Origin: Streptomyces sp. CBMA291 | GTDB taxonomy: Bacteria; Actinomycetota; Actinomycetes; Streptomycetales; Streptomycetaceae | Length of the DNA: 64,000 bases | Direction of reading: 5' to 3' | NCBI RefSeq assembly: GCF_014596525.1 | Contig: NZ_MSJP01000019.1 | Coordinates: 44,513 to 108,512 of the forward strand | Part shown: in pieces, positions 52,014-61,301 of the stretch | Numbering within the stretch: the first letter of the stretch is position 1 | Layout: each line of letters opens with the position of its first letter | The notes under the pieces: model-generated | Told to the model about the DNA's origin: nothing | What the model saw: only the letters and a program-made list of their open reading frames with translations | The model's database searches: none | Translations under genes and position numbers: made by a program

Positions 52014-53798
52014 TCATTCCGCCGCGACCCGGTTTTCGACGTCCCTGTTACCGATGTCGCAGATGGTGGCGCCCGAGGTCACCGACGCGCCGACCTCGGC
52101 GGTCAGGCCCTTGATGGTGCCCGCGCGGTGCGCGTTCAGCGGCTGCTCCATCTTCATGGCCTCCAGGACGACGATCAGGTCGCCCTCCTTGACCTCCTGG
52201 CCCTCCTCGACCGCCACCTTCACGATGGTGCCCTGCATGGGGGAGGCGAGGGTGTCGCCGGAGGCGGCGGGGCCGGACTTCTTCGCCGCGCGGCGCTTCG
52301 GCTTCGCACCGGCCGCCAGGCCCGTACGGGCGAGGGTCATGCCGAGTGAGGACGGCAGGGAGACCTCAAGGCGTTTGCCGCCGACCTCGACGACGATCGT
52401 CTCGCGGCCCGTCTCGTCCTCGTCGGTGTCGGTACCGGCCGGGGCGAAGGGCTTGATCTCGTTGACGAACTCCGTCTCGATCCACCGGGTGTGGACGCGG
52501 AACGGGTCGGTGGTGAAGTCCGGGTCGACCACGACGGCCTGGTGGAACGGGATCGCCGTCGCCATGCCCTCGACCTTGAACTCGGCCAGGGCGCGAGCGG
52601 CGCGCTGGAGCGCCTGTTCACGGGTGGCGCCGGTGACGATCAGCTTGGCGAGGAGCGAGTCCCACGCCGGGCCGATCACGCTGCCGGTCTCGACGCCCGC
52701 GTCGAGGCGGACGCCGGGGCCGGTGGGCGGGGCGAAGAGGGTGACGGTGCCGGGGGCGGGCAGGAAGCCGCGGCCCGGGTCCTCGCCGTTGATACGGAAC
52801 TCGAAGGAGTGACCCCGCACCTCGGGGTCGCCGTAGCCCAGCTCCTCGCCGTCGGCGATGCGGAACATCTCGCGGACCAGGTCGAGACCGGTGACCTCCT
52901 CGGTGACCGGGTGTTCGACCTGGAGACGGGTGTTGACCTCCAGGAAGGAGATCGTGCCGTCCGTGCCGACGAGGAACTCCACCGTTCCGGCGCCGACGTA
53001 ACCGGCCTCCCGCAGGATCGCCTTCGACGCCGCGTACAGCTGTTCGTTCTGCTCCGGGGTCAGGAACGGTGCGGGGGCCTCCTCGACCAGCTTCTGATGG
53101 CGGCGCTGGAGCGAGCAGTCACGCGTGGACACGACGACCACGTTGCCGCGGGAGTCGGCCAGGCACTGCGTCTCCACATGCCGGGGCTTGTCCAGGTAGC
53201 GCTCCACGAAGCACTCGCCCCGCCCGAAGGCCGCGACGGCCTCGCGGACCGCGGAGTCGTACAGCTCGGGAACCTCTTCCAGCGTCCGGGCCACCTTCAG
53301 ACCACGCCCGCCGCCGCCGAACGCCGCCTTGATCGCGATCGGCAGACCATGCTCCCGTGCGAAGGCCACGACCTCGGCCGCACCCGACACCGGGTCGGGG
53401 GTGCCCGCGACCAGCGGGGCGCCGGCACGCTGGGCGATGTGACGGGCGGCGACCTTGTCACCCAGATCACGGATGGCCTGCGGCGGCGGACCGATCCAGG
53501 TGAGACCGGCGTCGAGGACCGCCTGCGCGAACTCCGCGTTCTCCGACAGGAAGCCGTACCCGGGGTGGATCGCGTCGGCACCCGAGTCCTTGGCCGCCTG
53601 GAGGACCTTCGCCATGTCCAGGTAACTGGTCGCCGGAGTGTCACCGCCCAGAGCGAACGCCTCGTCGGCCGCCCGGACGTGCAGGGCGTCCCGGTCAGGC
53701 TCGGCGTACACGGCCACGCTGCCGATACCGGCGTCACGACACGCCCGCGCCACACGGACAGCGATTTCGCCACGGTTGGCGATGAGCACCTTGCGCAC
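52014..53798 (-). CDS. Acyl-CoA carboxylase alpha subunit (biotin carboxylase + biotin carrier)
   Basis: A 594-residue AccA-type protein. Biotin carboxylase domain: [24 protein letters not shown], the Gly-rich ATP loop [12 protein letters not shown] and the catalytic [14 protein letters not shown]. The C-terminal biotinyl domain has the target lysine, near residue 549, in EAMKMEQ. It supplies malonyl-CoA with the beta and epsilon subunits at 40231 and 39932; its position ahead of the TcmI-like cyclase parallels JadJ. GTG 53798 has an AGGGGGAG site. Confidence 0.95.
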   Translation of the reverse strand: MRKVLIANRGEIAVRVARACRDAGIGSVAVYAEPDRDALHVRAADEAFALGGDTPATSYLDMAKVLQAAKDSGADAIHPGYGFLSENAEFAQAVLDAGLTWIGPPPQAIRDLGDKVAARHIAQRAGAPLVAGTPDPVSGAAEVVAFAREHGLPIAIKAAFGGGGRGLKVARTLEEVPELYDSAVREAVAAFGRGECFVERYLDKPRHVETQCLADSRGNVVVVSTRDCSLQRRHQKLVEEAPAPFLTPEQNEQLYAASKAILREAGYVGAGTVEFLVGTDGTISFLEVNTRLQVEHPVTEEVTGLDLVREMFRIADGEELGYGDPEVRGHSFEFRINGEDPGRGFLPAPGTVTLFAPPTGPGVRLDAGVETGSVIGPAWDSLLAKLIVTGATREQALQRAARALAEFKVEGMATAIPFHQAVVVDPDFTTDPFRVHTRWIETEFVNEIKPFAPAGTDTDEDETGRETIVVEVGGKRLEVSLPSSLGMTLARTGLAAGAKPKRRAAKKSGPAASGDTLASPMQGTIVKVAVEEGQEVKEGDLIVVLEAMKMEQPLNAHRAGTIKGLTAEVGASVTSGATICDIGNRDVENRVAAE

Positions 53799-54557
53799 GA
53801 TGGCTCCCCCTGAGCTTCTTCTCCGGCCACTGCCGCCACCCTCCGCGTTCCGTCCGCCCTTCTTCAACGCGACCGGCTTCAGGAACGGGTCCGAATTGGC
53901 AGGCGGAGTGCGGAATTCCTCCCAAGCGGAAAGAGCCGGGTCAGGACCGGGTCAGGTCTTCGCCAACCGTCCGGGCATGAGCCGGGGCGGCCTCCGTCTT
54001 GCCAGGACCGGATTCTCGGGATCTTCCGTCGGGCCTATTCACACTTGAACTCCCGCCCCGTCCTCCGGTTAAAGGCCGCGTAAACCCCATGTGTTTTCCA
54101 TCGTCCGGCGGAACGGTGTGAACCGCGAGGCGGGACATGCGTACGGCCGCACCGCCGGGTTCGGCGACGGCACCGCACCCGGCCGGTCCACACGAGGCCA
54201 GGCCGCCCCCGGAGGCAGGGAAACGCGAATGGTTCCATCCACTTCACAGGTGTGCGCATAATTCCGCAAGGGGAATTTTTACCTCCGCCCGATTGGCGGA
54301 ATCGGGAAACCCCGCAGGTCCGGGATCTTCTCCCCGCCCACCCGCCGGTCGAATGATTCACTTTTGTCCGGGAATCGCCGCAGGCTGATAAATCTTTTTT
54401 AAGAGAAAGCCTTTCCTGCTACCACCTAAGCCTGACCACGGAAGTGGCAACAGGCCCATAGAAGAGCAAAGTTGACAGTCGATCGAACTTATTTGATACG
54501 TTTCAGTCACGAGCATTTAAAAGTCGATCATCACATCGTGCACCTCAGGAGGAGCAG
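53799..54557. promoter_or_regulatory. Large AT-richer divergent control region, with a regulator promoter at 54472-54500
   Basis: 759 bases without a credible gene, between the carboxylase and the regulator. A -35 TTGACA (54472-54477) and a -10-like GATACG (54495-54500) are 17 bases apart and lie just before the regulator. AGTCGATC is repeated at 54477 and 54522. Inverted repeats AATTCC/GGAATT (54260-54277) and TCCGCC/GGCGGA (54284-54300) are additional operator candidates. It is locally lower in GC than the rest of the window. Confidence 0.65.
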
Positions 54558-55286
54558 ATGAGTCGGCAGGCCACTGCACGGTCCCCGCGGTTAGCCGAAT
54601 CCCCCACCACACCCCGGGACGAGGTCCTGCGCGTGCTGGTCGTCGAGAACGACGCCCGGTCCGCGGAGACCCTCCTCCAGGGGCTCGCGAGACAGGGTTA
54701 CGCCACCCAGAGCATCTCCACCGGGGCGCAGGCGCTCCAACTGCACGGAAGCGCCGACCTCGTCCTGCTCGACCTCGACCTGCCGGACCTCGACGGACTG
54801 GAGGTCTGCCGGAGCATCCGCGCCGTCTGCGACACCCCCGTCATCGCCGTCACCGCCCGCGACTCCGAACTGGACCGCGTCCTGGGCCTCCAGGCCGGGG
54901 CCGACGACTACCTGGTCAAGCCGTACGGCTTCCGTGAACTCCTCGCCCGCATGGAGGCGGTGATGCGCCGCGTCCGGCTGCACACCACGGCGTCCCGGGT
55001 CGTCAGCCACGGTGCGCTGCGCATCGACGCGGGGGCCCGGGTCGCCACGCTGGACGGGGAGCCGGTGGACCTCACCCGCAAGGAATTCGACCTGCTGTAC
55101 CTGCTGGCCTCCCAGCCCGGCACGGTCATCCCCCGGCGCCAGATCATGGCCCAGGTGTGGGGAGACGCCTGGTCCCCACGAGGCAGGACCATCGACACCC
55201 ACGTGGGCACCCTGCGCGGCAAGCTCGGCTCCAGCGAATGGATCCTCACCGTGCGCGGCATCGGCTTCCGCCTGGGCCACCCCTAG
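54558..55286 (+). CDS. OmpR-type pathway regulator (JadR1-like, atypical receiver) with a TTA codon
   Basis: A 242-residue regulator with a receiver domain (about 25-135) and a winged helix (about 150-242). The usual acidic pair reads VVENDARS, with Asn in one position, while LLDLDLPD keeps the phospho-acceptor aspartate and DDYLVKPY the lysine. Such atypical receivers (JadR1) respond to ligands rather than a kinase, and no histidine kinase is paired here. Leucine 12 is encoded by TTA (54591-54593), the bldA-dependent codon. The ATG follows an AGGAGGAG site. Likely the activator of the PKS operon. Confidence 0.9.
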   Translation: MSRQATARSPRLAESPTTPRDEVLRVLVVENDARSAETLLQGLARQGYATQSISTGAQALQLHGSADLVLLDLDLPDLDGLEVCRSIRAVCDTPVIAVTARDSELDRVLGLQAGADDYLVKPYGFRELLARMEAVMRRVRLHTTASRVVSHGALRIDAGARVATLDGEPVDLTRKEFDLLYLLASQPGTVIPRRQIMAQVWGDAWSPRGRTIDTHVGTLRGKLGSSEWILTVRGIGFRLGHP

Positions 55287-55512
55287 CACCTCAACCACGC
55301 CCGGCACGAAGGGAGTTCAGGCAGGAGGCCGTGACCTCGCCACTCGCGGCGGACGAGGGAAAGACGCACCGCGAGGCGATCGGCCGCCGGATCCCGGGCA
55401 GGCTCGACAGGACGAACTCCCCCTCGGAACAGAGCAGTTCACGACGACACGTCAACCCACCGCGATCCACCGGCCGTCACCATGCGAAGACACCGCCTGA
55501 GCCCCGGGGACC

Positions 55513-56175
55513 TCACGCCTTCAGGTACGTGAGGACCGCCAGGACCCGGCGGTGGGTGTCCTCGGCCGGGGGCAGGTCCAGCTTCGCCAGGATGTTGCCG
55601 ATGTGCTTGCCCACCGCCGCCTCCGTCACCACCAGACGGCGCGCGATCGACCCGTTCGACCTGCCCTCCGCCACCAGCCCGAGCACCTCCCGCTCGCGCG
55701 GGGTCAGCGCCTCCAGCGGATCGCGCCGACGCCGCAGCAACTGCCGTACGACCTCCGGATCGACGACCGTCCCGCCGTCCGCGACCCGCGCGAGGGCGTC
55801 GAGGAACTCCTCCACCTGCCCCACCCGGTCCTTGAGCAGATAGCCGACGCCCCTGCCGTCCCCCGCGTCCAGAAGGTCGGCGGCATAGCTGCGCTGCACG
55901 TACTGGCTGAGCACGAGGACCGGAAGGGCGGGCCGCTCGGCGCGGAGCGCGACCGCCGCCCGCAGCCCCTCGTCCTGGAAACCGGGCGGCATCCGCACAT
56001 CCGTGACCACCACGTCCGGCTCGTGGACGGCGACCGCCGCCCGCAGCGCGTCGGCGTCCCCCACGGCGGCGACCACCTCGTGCCCGAAGCGGGCCAACAG
56101 CCCGATCAGGCCCTCCCGGAGGAGGACACCGTCCTCGGCGAGGACGACTCGGAGGGGACGGACGGCAAGGGACAC
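55513..56175 (-). CDS. NarL/LuxR-type response regulator
   Basis: A 220-residue regulator with receiver (acidic pair in VLAEDG, phospho-acceptor aspartate in VVVTDVRMPPG, lysine in LKDRV) and a C-terminal LuxR-type HTH (LTPREREVLGLVAEGRSNGSIARRLVVTEAAVGKHI). GTG 56175 has a GGAGA site. It overlaps the 3' end of the kinase gene by 70 bases, an unusually long overlap for a two-component pair. Confidence 0.92.
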   Translation of the reverse strand: MSLAVRPLRVVLAEDGVLLREGLIGLLARFGHEVVAAVGDADALRAAVAVHEPDVVVTDVRMPPGFQDEGLRAAVALRAERPALPVLVLSQYVQRSYAADLLDAGDGRGVGYLLKDRVGQVEEFLDALARVADGGTVVDPEVVRQLLRRRRDPLEALTPREREVLGLVAEGRSNGSIARRLVVTEAAVGKHIGNILAKLDLPPAEDTHRRVLAVLTYLKA

Positions 56176-57407
56176 GGGATCTCCGCTCTCAGCAGGGTCG
56201 GCCCGCCCGGCGGGCTCGTGATCGTCAGGGTGCCGTCCAGGACGGCGATCCGGTCCGCGAGACCGGTGAGCCCGGAACCCCGGGCCGGGTCGGCGCCGCC
56301 GCGCCCGTCGTCCTCGACGTCGAGCCGAAGCACCCCGCCCGAGAACCGGGCCCGCAGCCGCGCCCGGGAGGCACCGCTGTGCCGGGCCACGTTCGCCAGC
56401 GCCTCGCAGCCCGCGAAGTACCCGGCGCTCTCCACCGCCTCGGGCAGCCGGGGCAGGTCGACGTCCGTGTCCACGGGGACGGCGGACCGGTCGGCGGCGT
56501 CGGCCAGCGCCGCGCCGAGCCCGTAGTCGGCCAGGACCTGCGGACGGATGCCGTGGATCAGCTCCCGCAGCTCGGTCAGGACCCGGCCCGCCTCCTCGTG
56601 CGCCTTCGCCAGCTGATCGGCCACCGGACCCGGCGGGACGTCGAGCCGGGCGAGCCCCAGGGTCATCGTCAGGGCCACCAGACGCTGTTGGGCCCCGTCG
56701 TGCAGATCCCGCTCGATCCGGCGCCGCTCGGCCTCGAAGGCGTCCACGAGCCTGGCCCGGGAGGCGATGACCTCCCCGATCCCGTCCCGCGCCCCGCTCT
56801 CGCGCGGGACCAGCAGCGCACGGGCGAGGGCCGCGCGGGCCCCGGCGAACGCGACGAGCGGATAGGTCAGGGCGACCAGGAGCACCGCGCCGAGCAGAGC
56901 CGCCGCGAGGGCCTCCGGGTAGGAGGTCACCAGATACGCCTTGACGACCTTGGCCTCGTGACCGTCCACCGCCAGCTGGACGGGGGCGCCGAGCAGCAGC
57001 ACCGGCAGACCCGCGCTGACGGCGGCCACCAGCAGGTCGAGCGGCCACAGGACGGTGGCGAGGAGCAGCGCGTACGCCAGCTCCCGCCAGGTCGCCCGCT
57101 CCCCCGCCCGGAGCCGGAGCCAGGCCCCGAGCCCGGGGACGGCGGGGACCCGGTGCGGGTCCGGCGCCGGGGCGGGGTCGACCAGCCGGAGCCTTCGGCG
57201 CTCGATCCCACCGAGGACCAGCCCCGAGAGCAGCAGCGGCGGCAGCCCCACCAGGATCAGCGAGGCGAGCCCCAGGAGCAGGAAGGCGCAGCAGACGACG
57301 GCCCCCAGCAGCGCCCCGGACAGCAGATACCCCCACGCGCGCCACGGCCGGGACCCCGGCGGGAAACGGGCCCGGGTGAGCGCCTGCCAGGGCGTACGGG
57401 GTTCCAT
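56106..57407 (-). CDS. NarL-class sensor histidine kinase (DHp HisKA_3)
   Basis: A 433-residue membrane kinase with about four to five hydrophobic segments in the N-terminal half (a putative-sensor type domain), then HisKA_3 with RRIERDLHDGAQQRLVALTM and a HATPase with NVARHSGASRARL and GSGLTGLADRI. The partner is the response regulator at 55513. ATG 57407 is chosen; a GTG three codons earlier is also possible. It probably senses envelope or membrane stress as in related actinobacterial kinases, but this is only family-level inference. Confidence 0.9.
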   Translation of the reverse strand: MEPRTPWQALTRARFPPGSRPWRAWGYLLSGALLGAVVCCAFLLLGLASLILVGLPPLLLSGLVLGGIERRRLRLVDPAPAPDPHRVPAVPGLGAWLRLRAGERATWRELAYALLLATVLWPLDLLVAAVSAGLPVLLLGAPVQLAVDGHEAKVVKAYLVTSYPEALAAALLGAVLLVALTYPLVAFAGARAALARALLVPRESGARDGIGEVIASRARLVDAFEAERRRIERDLHDGAQQRLVALTMTLGLARLDVPPGPVADQLAKAHEEAGRVLTELRELIHGIRPQVLADYGLGAALADAADRSAVPVDTDVDLPRLPEAVESAGYFAGCEALANVARHSGASRARLRARFSGGVLRLDVEDDGRGGADPARGSGLTGLADRIAVLDGTLTITSPPGGPTLLRAEIPCPLPSVPSESSSPRTVSSSGRA

Positions 57408-57503
57408 GCGGGCCACAGTAGGGGGCGGGCGACGACGGAGGCCATGGGGCTGGAGGGCGGGAGGGGGGTGGGGCTGGGACTACCTCGGGGGCCGCTTCGG
57501 GAG

Positions 57504-57527
57504 GGCTGCCCCGGGGGCGGGGCAGCC
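57504..57527 (-). terminator. Perfect hairpin downstream of the LPMO gene
   Basis: GGCTGCCCCG/CGGGGCAGCC with a 4-base G loop, about 200 bases after the LPMO stop in the direction of transcription. The rest of the 57408-57728 gap shows no gene. Confidence 0.6.
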
Positions 57528-57728
57528 TCGGCCGGAAGACCGCCCCGGAACAAGGGCTGCCCGTCTCGGTCCTGCCCCGCGCGGCGGCCGTGGGGGTGTC
57601 GCCGCGCGGAGCCGGACCGGGTGCCCCTCGGCACTGGCGGGCGGGAGGCCGGGGCGCGGCTCGCACCCCGGCCGGGGTGGCATCGGCCCCGCGAGGGGGC
57701 GGATGCCGGGAGCGGGCCTGGCCGGAGG

Positions 57729-58322
57729 TCAGAAGTTGACGTCCGAGCAGGCGTAGAAGGCGTTGGCGGTGTCCGCGATCGTCCACACGGCCAGGATGAG
57801 GTGGCGGCCCGTCTTGCCCGCCGGGATCGTCCCGGAGTGCGTGAGGGTCGCCGGCGGCTGCTGACGGTTGTAGGGGACGGTCAGGAACGGCTGCGGGTCG
57901 AGCGAGGCCCGGGTCAGCTTCTGGTTCGGGTTCCAGCCGTTCCTGGTGATGTAGTACTTGAAGTCGGTGGTGGCGTGCCGGGCCGTGAACTGCCAGCGGA
58001 AGCTGTAGCTCTGGCCCGCCGTGAGCTGCGTCGCGGGCCACGCGCCGCCCCGGGGGTCGTCGAGTTCGGCGAACTGCCCGAGCCCGCCCGAACAGATCGC
58101 GCCGTCGGCGGGACCGGCGGCGGGGAAGCCCTTCGGACCCTCGACCGACTGCGGCTCCCACTTGATGTTGCCGCAGTTGGTGACGGTGCCGTCGGCGCAG
58201 AGCTTCTGGCGGCTGATCGGCGCGTCGGTGTAGCCGTGGCTTCCCGCCGTGCCGGTGGAGAGGAAGGTGACGCCGGCGACGCCGAGCGCCACCACCGCCG
58301 CCCCGAGTGACTTCTTGCGCAT
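57729..58322 (-). CDS. AA10 lytic polysaccharide monooxygenase (chitin-active type)
   Basis: A 197-residue secreted copper enzyme. The signal peptide (1-28) ends before the mature histidine in SHGYTD, which is the N-terminal ligand of the histidine brace; the second brace histidine is in TARHATTDF. Six or so cysteines, FPAAGPADGAICSGG, and a C-terminal NAFYACSDVNF are typical of small chitin-binding LPMOs. It cooperates with the chitinase at 21381; a DasR-like box lies upstream of both. ATG 58322. Confidence 0.93.
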   Translation of the reverse strand: MRKKSLGAAVVALGVAGVTFLSTGTAGSHGYTDAPISRQKLCADGTVTNCGNIKWEPQSVEGPKGFPAAGPADGAICSGGLGQFAELDDPRGGAWPATQLTAGQSYSFRWQFTARHATTDFKYYITRNGWNPNQKLTRASLDPQPFLTVPYNRQQPPATLTHSGTIPAGKTGRHLILAVWTIADTANAFYACSDVNF

Positions 58323-58467
58323 GCTGTCGCTCCTGGAGAACGTGGGGGTGTTCCGTCGGGCTGTGCTGCACAGGTGCCAGGTACCGGGTACCACGTACAC
58401 GTGCCGGGTACCGGGTCCGGAGACCGGGACACGGCACGGCCGGGGAGCCGTACCGCACCCCTTATTT

Positions 58468-58479
58468 TGGTCTGGACCA
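58468..58479. promoter_or_regulatory. DasR-like box TGGTCTGGACCA upstream of the LPMO gene
   Basis: One mismatch from TGGTCTAGACCA, about 146 bases before the LPMO start. The stretch between box and gene has GTACC/GGTACC direct repeats (about 58378-58425) of unknown function. Confidence 0.65.
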
Positions 58480-58518
58480 ACTCCCAAGGTATGGACGGAA
58501 GTTGCCCCTGTCCATCCT

Positions 58519-61275
58519 TTACGCACCCTCGACAGGACCGGTCCTTCCCGTGTAGAAGGCCACCGTCAGATCCTTGACCAGCGCCTTGCGCTCGTAGTCG
58601 TCGAGCTCCACCAGACCACGGCTGGTCAACCGGTGGACCACGTCGTCCACCGCGTCGACCACCGAGGTCAGGACGCTGTCCCGGTGCTTCGCGTCGATCG
58701 CGGCGATCCGCCGGCGGCGCATCGCCGCCGCCACCTCCGGCGCGTACTCGATCCGCGTCGGCTGCGCCGAGAACACGTCCACGCCGACCGGCACGCACTC
58801 CGCCGACAGGAGCCGTGTCAGCGCCTCGCCGACCGCCTCCGCGTCCCGGAGCGTCGGCGCGTCCTCGTGGAACGCGTCCGCCGGAAGCTGCGAGAGCACC
58901 CGGGCCATCGCCGCCTCCACCTGCTCCCGCAGATACTCCTCGTGGCCTTCGACCCCGAGCGCCGCCCGGACCGTGTCCCGCACCCGCCACACCACGAGGA
59001 CGACCACGTCGAGCGCCGTGCCCTTCGCGTCCACCGCCGGCAGCGGCTCGCTCCGCCAGTGCCGGAGCCGTACGTCCACCCGGTGGCGCAGCAGCAGCGG
59101 GCTCACCCAGATCAGCCCGCTGCGGCGGACCGTGCCCCGGTAGTCGCCGAAGAGCGTCAGGACCCACGCGTAGCCGACCCTCCCCCGGCCCAGCCCGCCG
59201 AACGCGAACAGGGCGAGCACCACGCCGAGCATCAGCAGCGCCCACTGGCCGAGGTGGATGCCCTGGTACGGCTGGAGGGGAAGCCGCAGCATCTCCGCCG
59301 CCGCCTCCGGTACGGCCCCGGTCCACCACAGGACCACCGCGCACCAGACGAGCCCGAGCGACCCGGCGAGCACCCCGGTCCACCCCGGCAGCACCGGTCC
59401 CGGCCGCTCCACAAGACCCGGATCGGCGGGGGGAGACGGCCGGGAAGCCGGAGAACGCGGCGCGGGCTCCGCGACCGCCCCCGCCTTCCGCGCCTGCGCC
59501 TGCGCCTGCGCCTTGACCTTCGACGGCGCCGGGATGCCCGGACCCCGCCCACCCTTCGGTACGGGTACGGGTACGGGGGCGGCCATGGCGATGGTGTCGG
59601 GACCGCCTTCGCCGCCGTCGCCCGGCACCGGGGGCGCGGCGCCGTCCGGCTGGTCGCGGAAGAGCAGATGCACCGGGATGGACCCGGTGGTCTCGGTCCC
59701 GATCACGTTCTTCCGCCGCGCCATCCGCACGACCCCGACGACGGGCACGGCGACGGTCCCCTGCCGCACCCCGATGACCTGCTTGAAGTCGGGAGCGGGG
59801 CGGGTGCCGGGGGCGGGGCTCGGCGCGACCACCGCAGACGCCGGAGCGAGGCTCCCGGGGACGGGGTCCTGCCCCTGTACGGGGGCTTGGGGCTGAGGCT
59901 GCCCGGGGGGCTGGGGCGCGGGGGCCGTCGGGGCAGGGGCGTACGGGGCCTGGGCACGCCCTGGGGTCTGGCCTTGGGCCTGGGGCGCGGAGGCCGTCGG
60001 AGCGGGGACGGCGGGAGTCTTCGCCGCGCTCTCGGCGTACGGCTGCGGGGCGGGGGCGGCGGGCTTCGCCGTGTCGTCCGGCTGCGCGGGCGGAACCTCC
60101 GCCGTACGGGACGGACTCCCGGCCTCGGGACGCGGCCGGTCGTCACCGGACCGTACGCCGACGGGCGCCGGGGCGGGCTCGGCGCCTTCGTCCCCGGGCC
60201 CGCGCGTCCGGACGGGAGCGGGAGGTGGTTCGGGGGCCGGAGCGGGCGGTGCCACCGGAGCCGGGCCCGAGACCGGCCCGGGGACCACCGGAGTCGCGGC
60301 CGGGGCGGGCCCCGAGACCGAAGCCGGAGCGGAAACCGGGCCTCGGGCGGGGGCCACGCCCACGCCTGCTTCCGCCTCCGCCTCCGCGCCCGTGGCCGTG
60401 GCCGTGGCCGCGCCCGTGGACCCGCCCAGCGCCGGACTTGAGACGGGAGCCATGCCCAGGGCCGACGCGGAGGCCGGGGCAGAGGCCGACGCGGAGGCCG
60501 GGGCGAATACCGGAGAAGGGGCTGCGACCGGTTCCGCGACCGAAGCCGCAGCCTGGCCCGGGGCGGGGGCCGGGCCCAAGGCAGGAGCCGGGCGCGGCGA
60601 AGAAGCCGGGTCCGACGGAGGGGCCGGGTCCGACGGAGGAGCCAGGGCAGAGGCCGGGACCGGGTCCGACGGAGGGGCCAGGGCAGAGGCGGGGGCCTGA
60701 CCCGGGGCAGGAGCCGGGGCCGACGGAGGAGCCAGAGGAGAGGCCGGGGCCGAGGCACAGGCCGAGTCCGCCGCCAAGGTCGGCGCCCCCTCCCTCCGTA
60801 CCTCATCCGGCACCCGCCCTGCCCCCGAGTCCCAGCCCACGCCCGAGGCCGAACGCGAGTCCCAGCCCAAGGCCGAACCCGAACCCAAGTCCCAGCCCGA
60901 GGCAGAACCCGAGGCAGAACCCGAGCCCCCTACGGGCTCCACCCCCGAAGCCACCCCCGGCCCCCGCTCCGGGGCCGCAGCCCCGCCCGGATCCGACACC
61001 AGGGCCGCAGCCCCACCCGGATCCGGCGCGAGGCCCGAAGCCGAACCCGGCACGGACACCGGCCCAGGAACAGGAACAGGAACCGGCACCGGCACCGAAG
61101 CCACCCCCGCCGTCGGCACCGCCCCCTCCCCCGGCCCCGTACCCGGCGCGCCCCCCGTCCCCCGGGGCGGGGACGTTCTCGGGAGGGTGCCGTCCGTCAG
61201 GCGTCTGGCCGTGCGGGCCGCGTCGCGGGAGGCCGCCGCGCCGGAGTCCGCCGGGTTCGGGGTCGGTGCCGTCAT
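58519..61275 (-). CDS. SPFH/band-7 family membrane protein with very long low-complexity N-terminus
   Basis: A 918-residue protein. Residues 1-615 are a Pro/Ala/Gly/Ser/Glu low-complexity region with recurrent PAPAP and SAS units. It is followed by two hydrophobic segments (about 630-700) and an SPFH domain (about 700-880, with VDVRLRHWRSEPLPAVDAKGTALDVVVLVVWRVRD and RDAEAVGEALTRLL). SPFH proteins scaffold membrane microdomains. The length is well above that of typical members of about 350-450 residues because of the low-complexity part. ATG 61275 with a GAGGTGA site. Confidence 0.85.
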   Translation of the reverse strand: MTAPTPNPADSGAAASRDAARTARRLTDGTLPRTSPPRGTGGAPGTGPGEGAVPTAGVASVPVPVPVPVPGPVSVPGSASGLAPDPGGAAALVSDPGGAAAPERGPGVASGVEPVGGSGSASGSASGWDLGSGSALGWDSRSASGVGWDSGAGRVPDEVRREGAPTLAADSACASAPASPLAPPSAPAPAPGQAPASALAPPSDPVPASALAPPSDPAPPSDPASSPRPAPALGPAPAPGQAAASVAEPVAAPSPVFAPASASASAPASASALGMAPVSSPALGGSTGAATATATGAEAEAEAGVGVAPARGPVSAPASVSGPAPAATPVVPGPVSGPAPVAPPAPAPEPPPAPVRTRGPGDEGAEPAPAPVGVRSGDDRPRPEAGSPSRTAEVPPAQPDDTAKPAAPAPQPYAESAAKTPAVPAPTASAPQAQGQTPGRAQAPYAPAPTAPAPQPPGQPQPQAPVQGQDPVPGSLAPASAVVAPSPAPGTRPAPDFKQVIGVRQGTVAVPVVGVVRMARRKNVIGTETTGSIPVHLLFRDQPDGAAPPVPGDGGEGGPDTIAMAAPVPVPVPKGGRGPGIPAPSKVKAQAQAQARKAGAVAEPAPRSPASRPSPPADPGLVERPGPVLPGWTGVLAGSLGLVWCAVVLWWTGAVPEAAAEMLRLPLQPYQGIHLGQWALLMLGVVLALFAFGGLGRGRVGYAWVLTLFGDYRGTVRRSGLIWVSPLLLRHRVDVRLRHWRSEPLPAVDAKGTALDVVVLVVWRVRDTVRAALGVEGHEEYLREQVEAAMARVLSQLPADAFHEDAPTLRDAEAVGEALTRLLSAECVPVGVDVFSAQPTRIEYAPEVAAAMRRRRIAAIDAKHRDSVLTSVVDAVDDVVHRLTSRGLVELDDYERKALVKDLTVAFYTGRTGPVEGA

Positions 61276-61301
61276 TCGGGGTTCACCTCATGTTCTCGGG
61301 G

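Noticed and set aside
25844..57407. Deoxysugar or glycosyltransferase genes
   Set aside because: No dTDP-sugar or GT genes were found in the window; the product was therefore predicted as an aglycone, with the caveat that sugars could be supplied from elsewhere.
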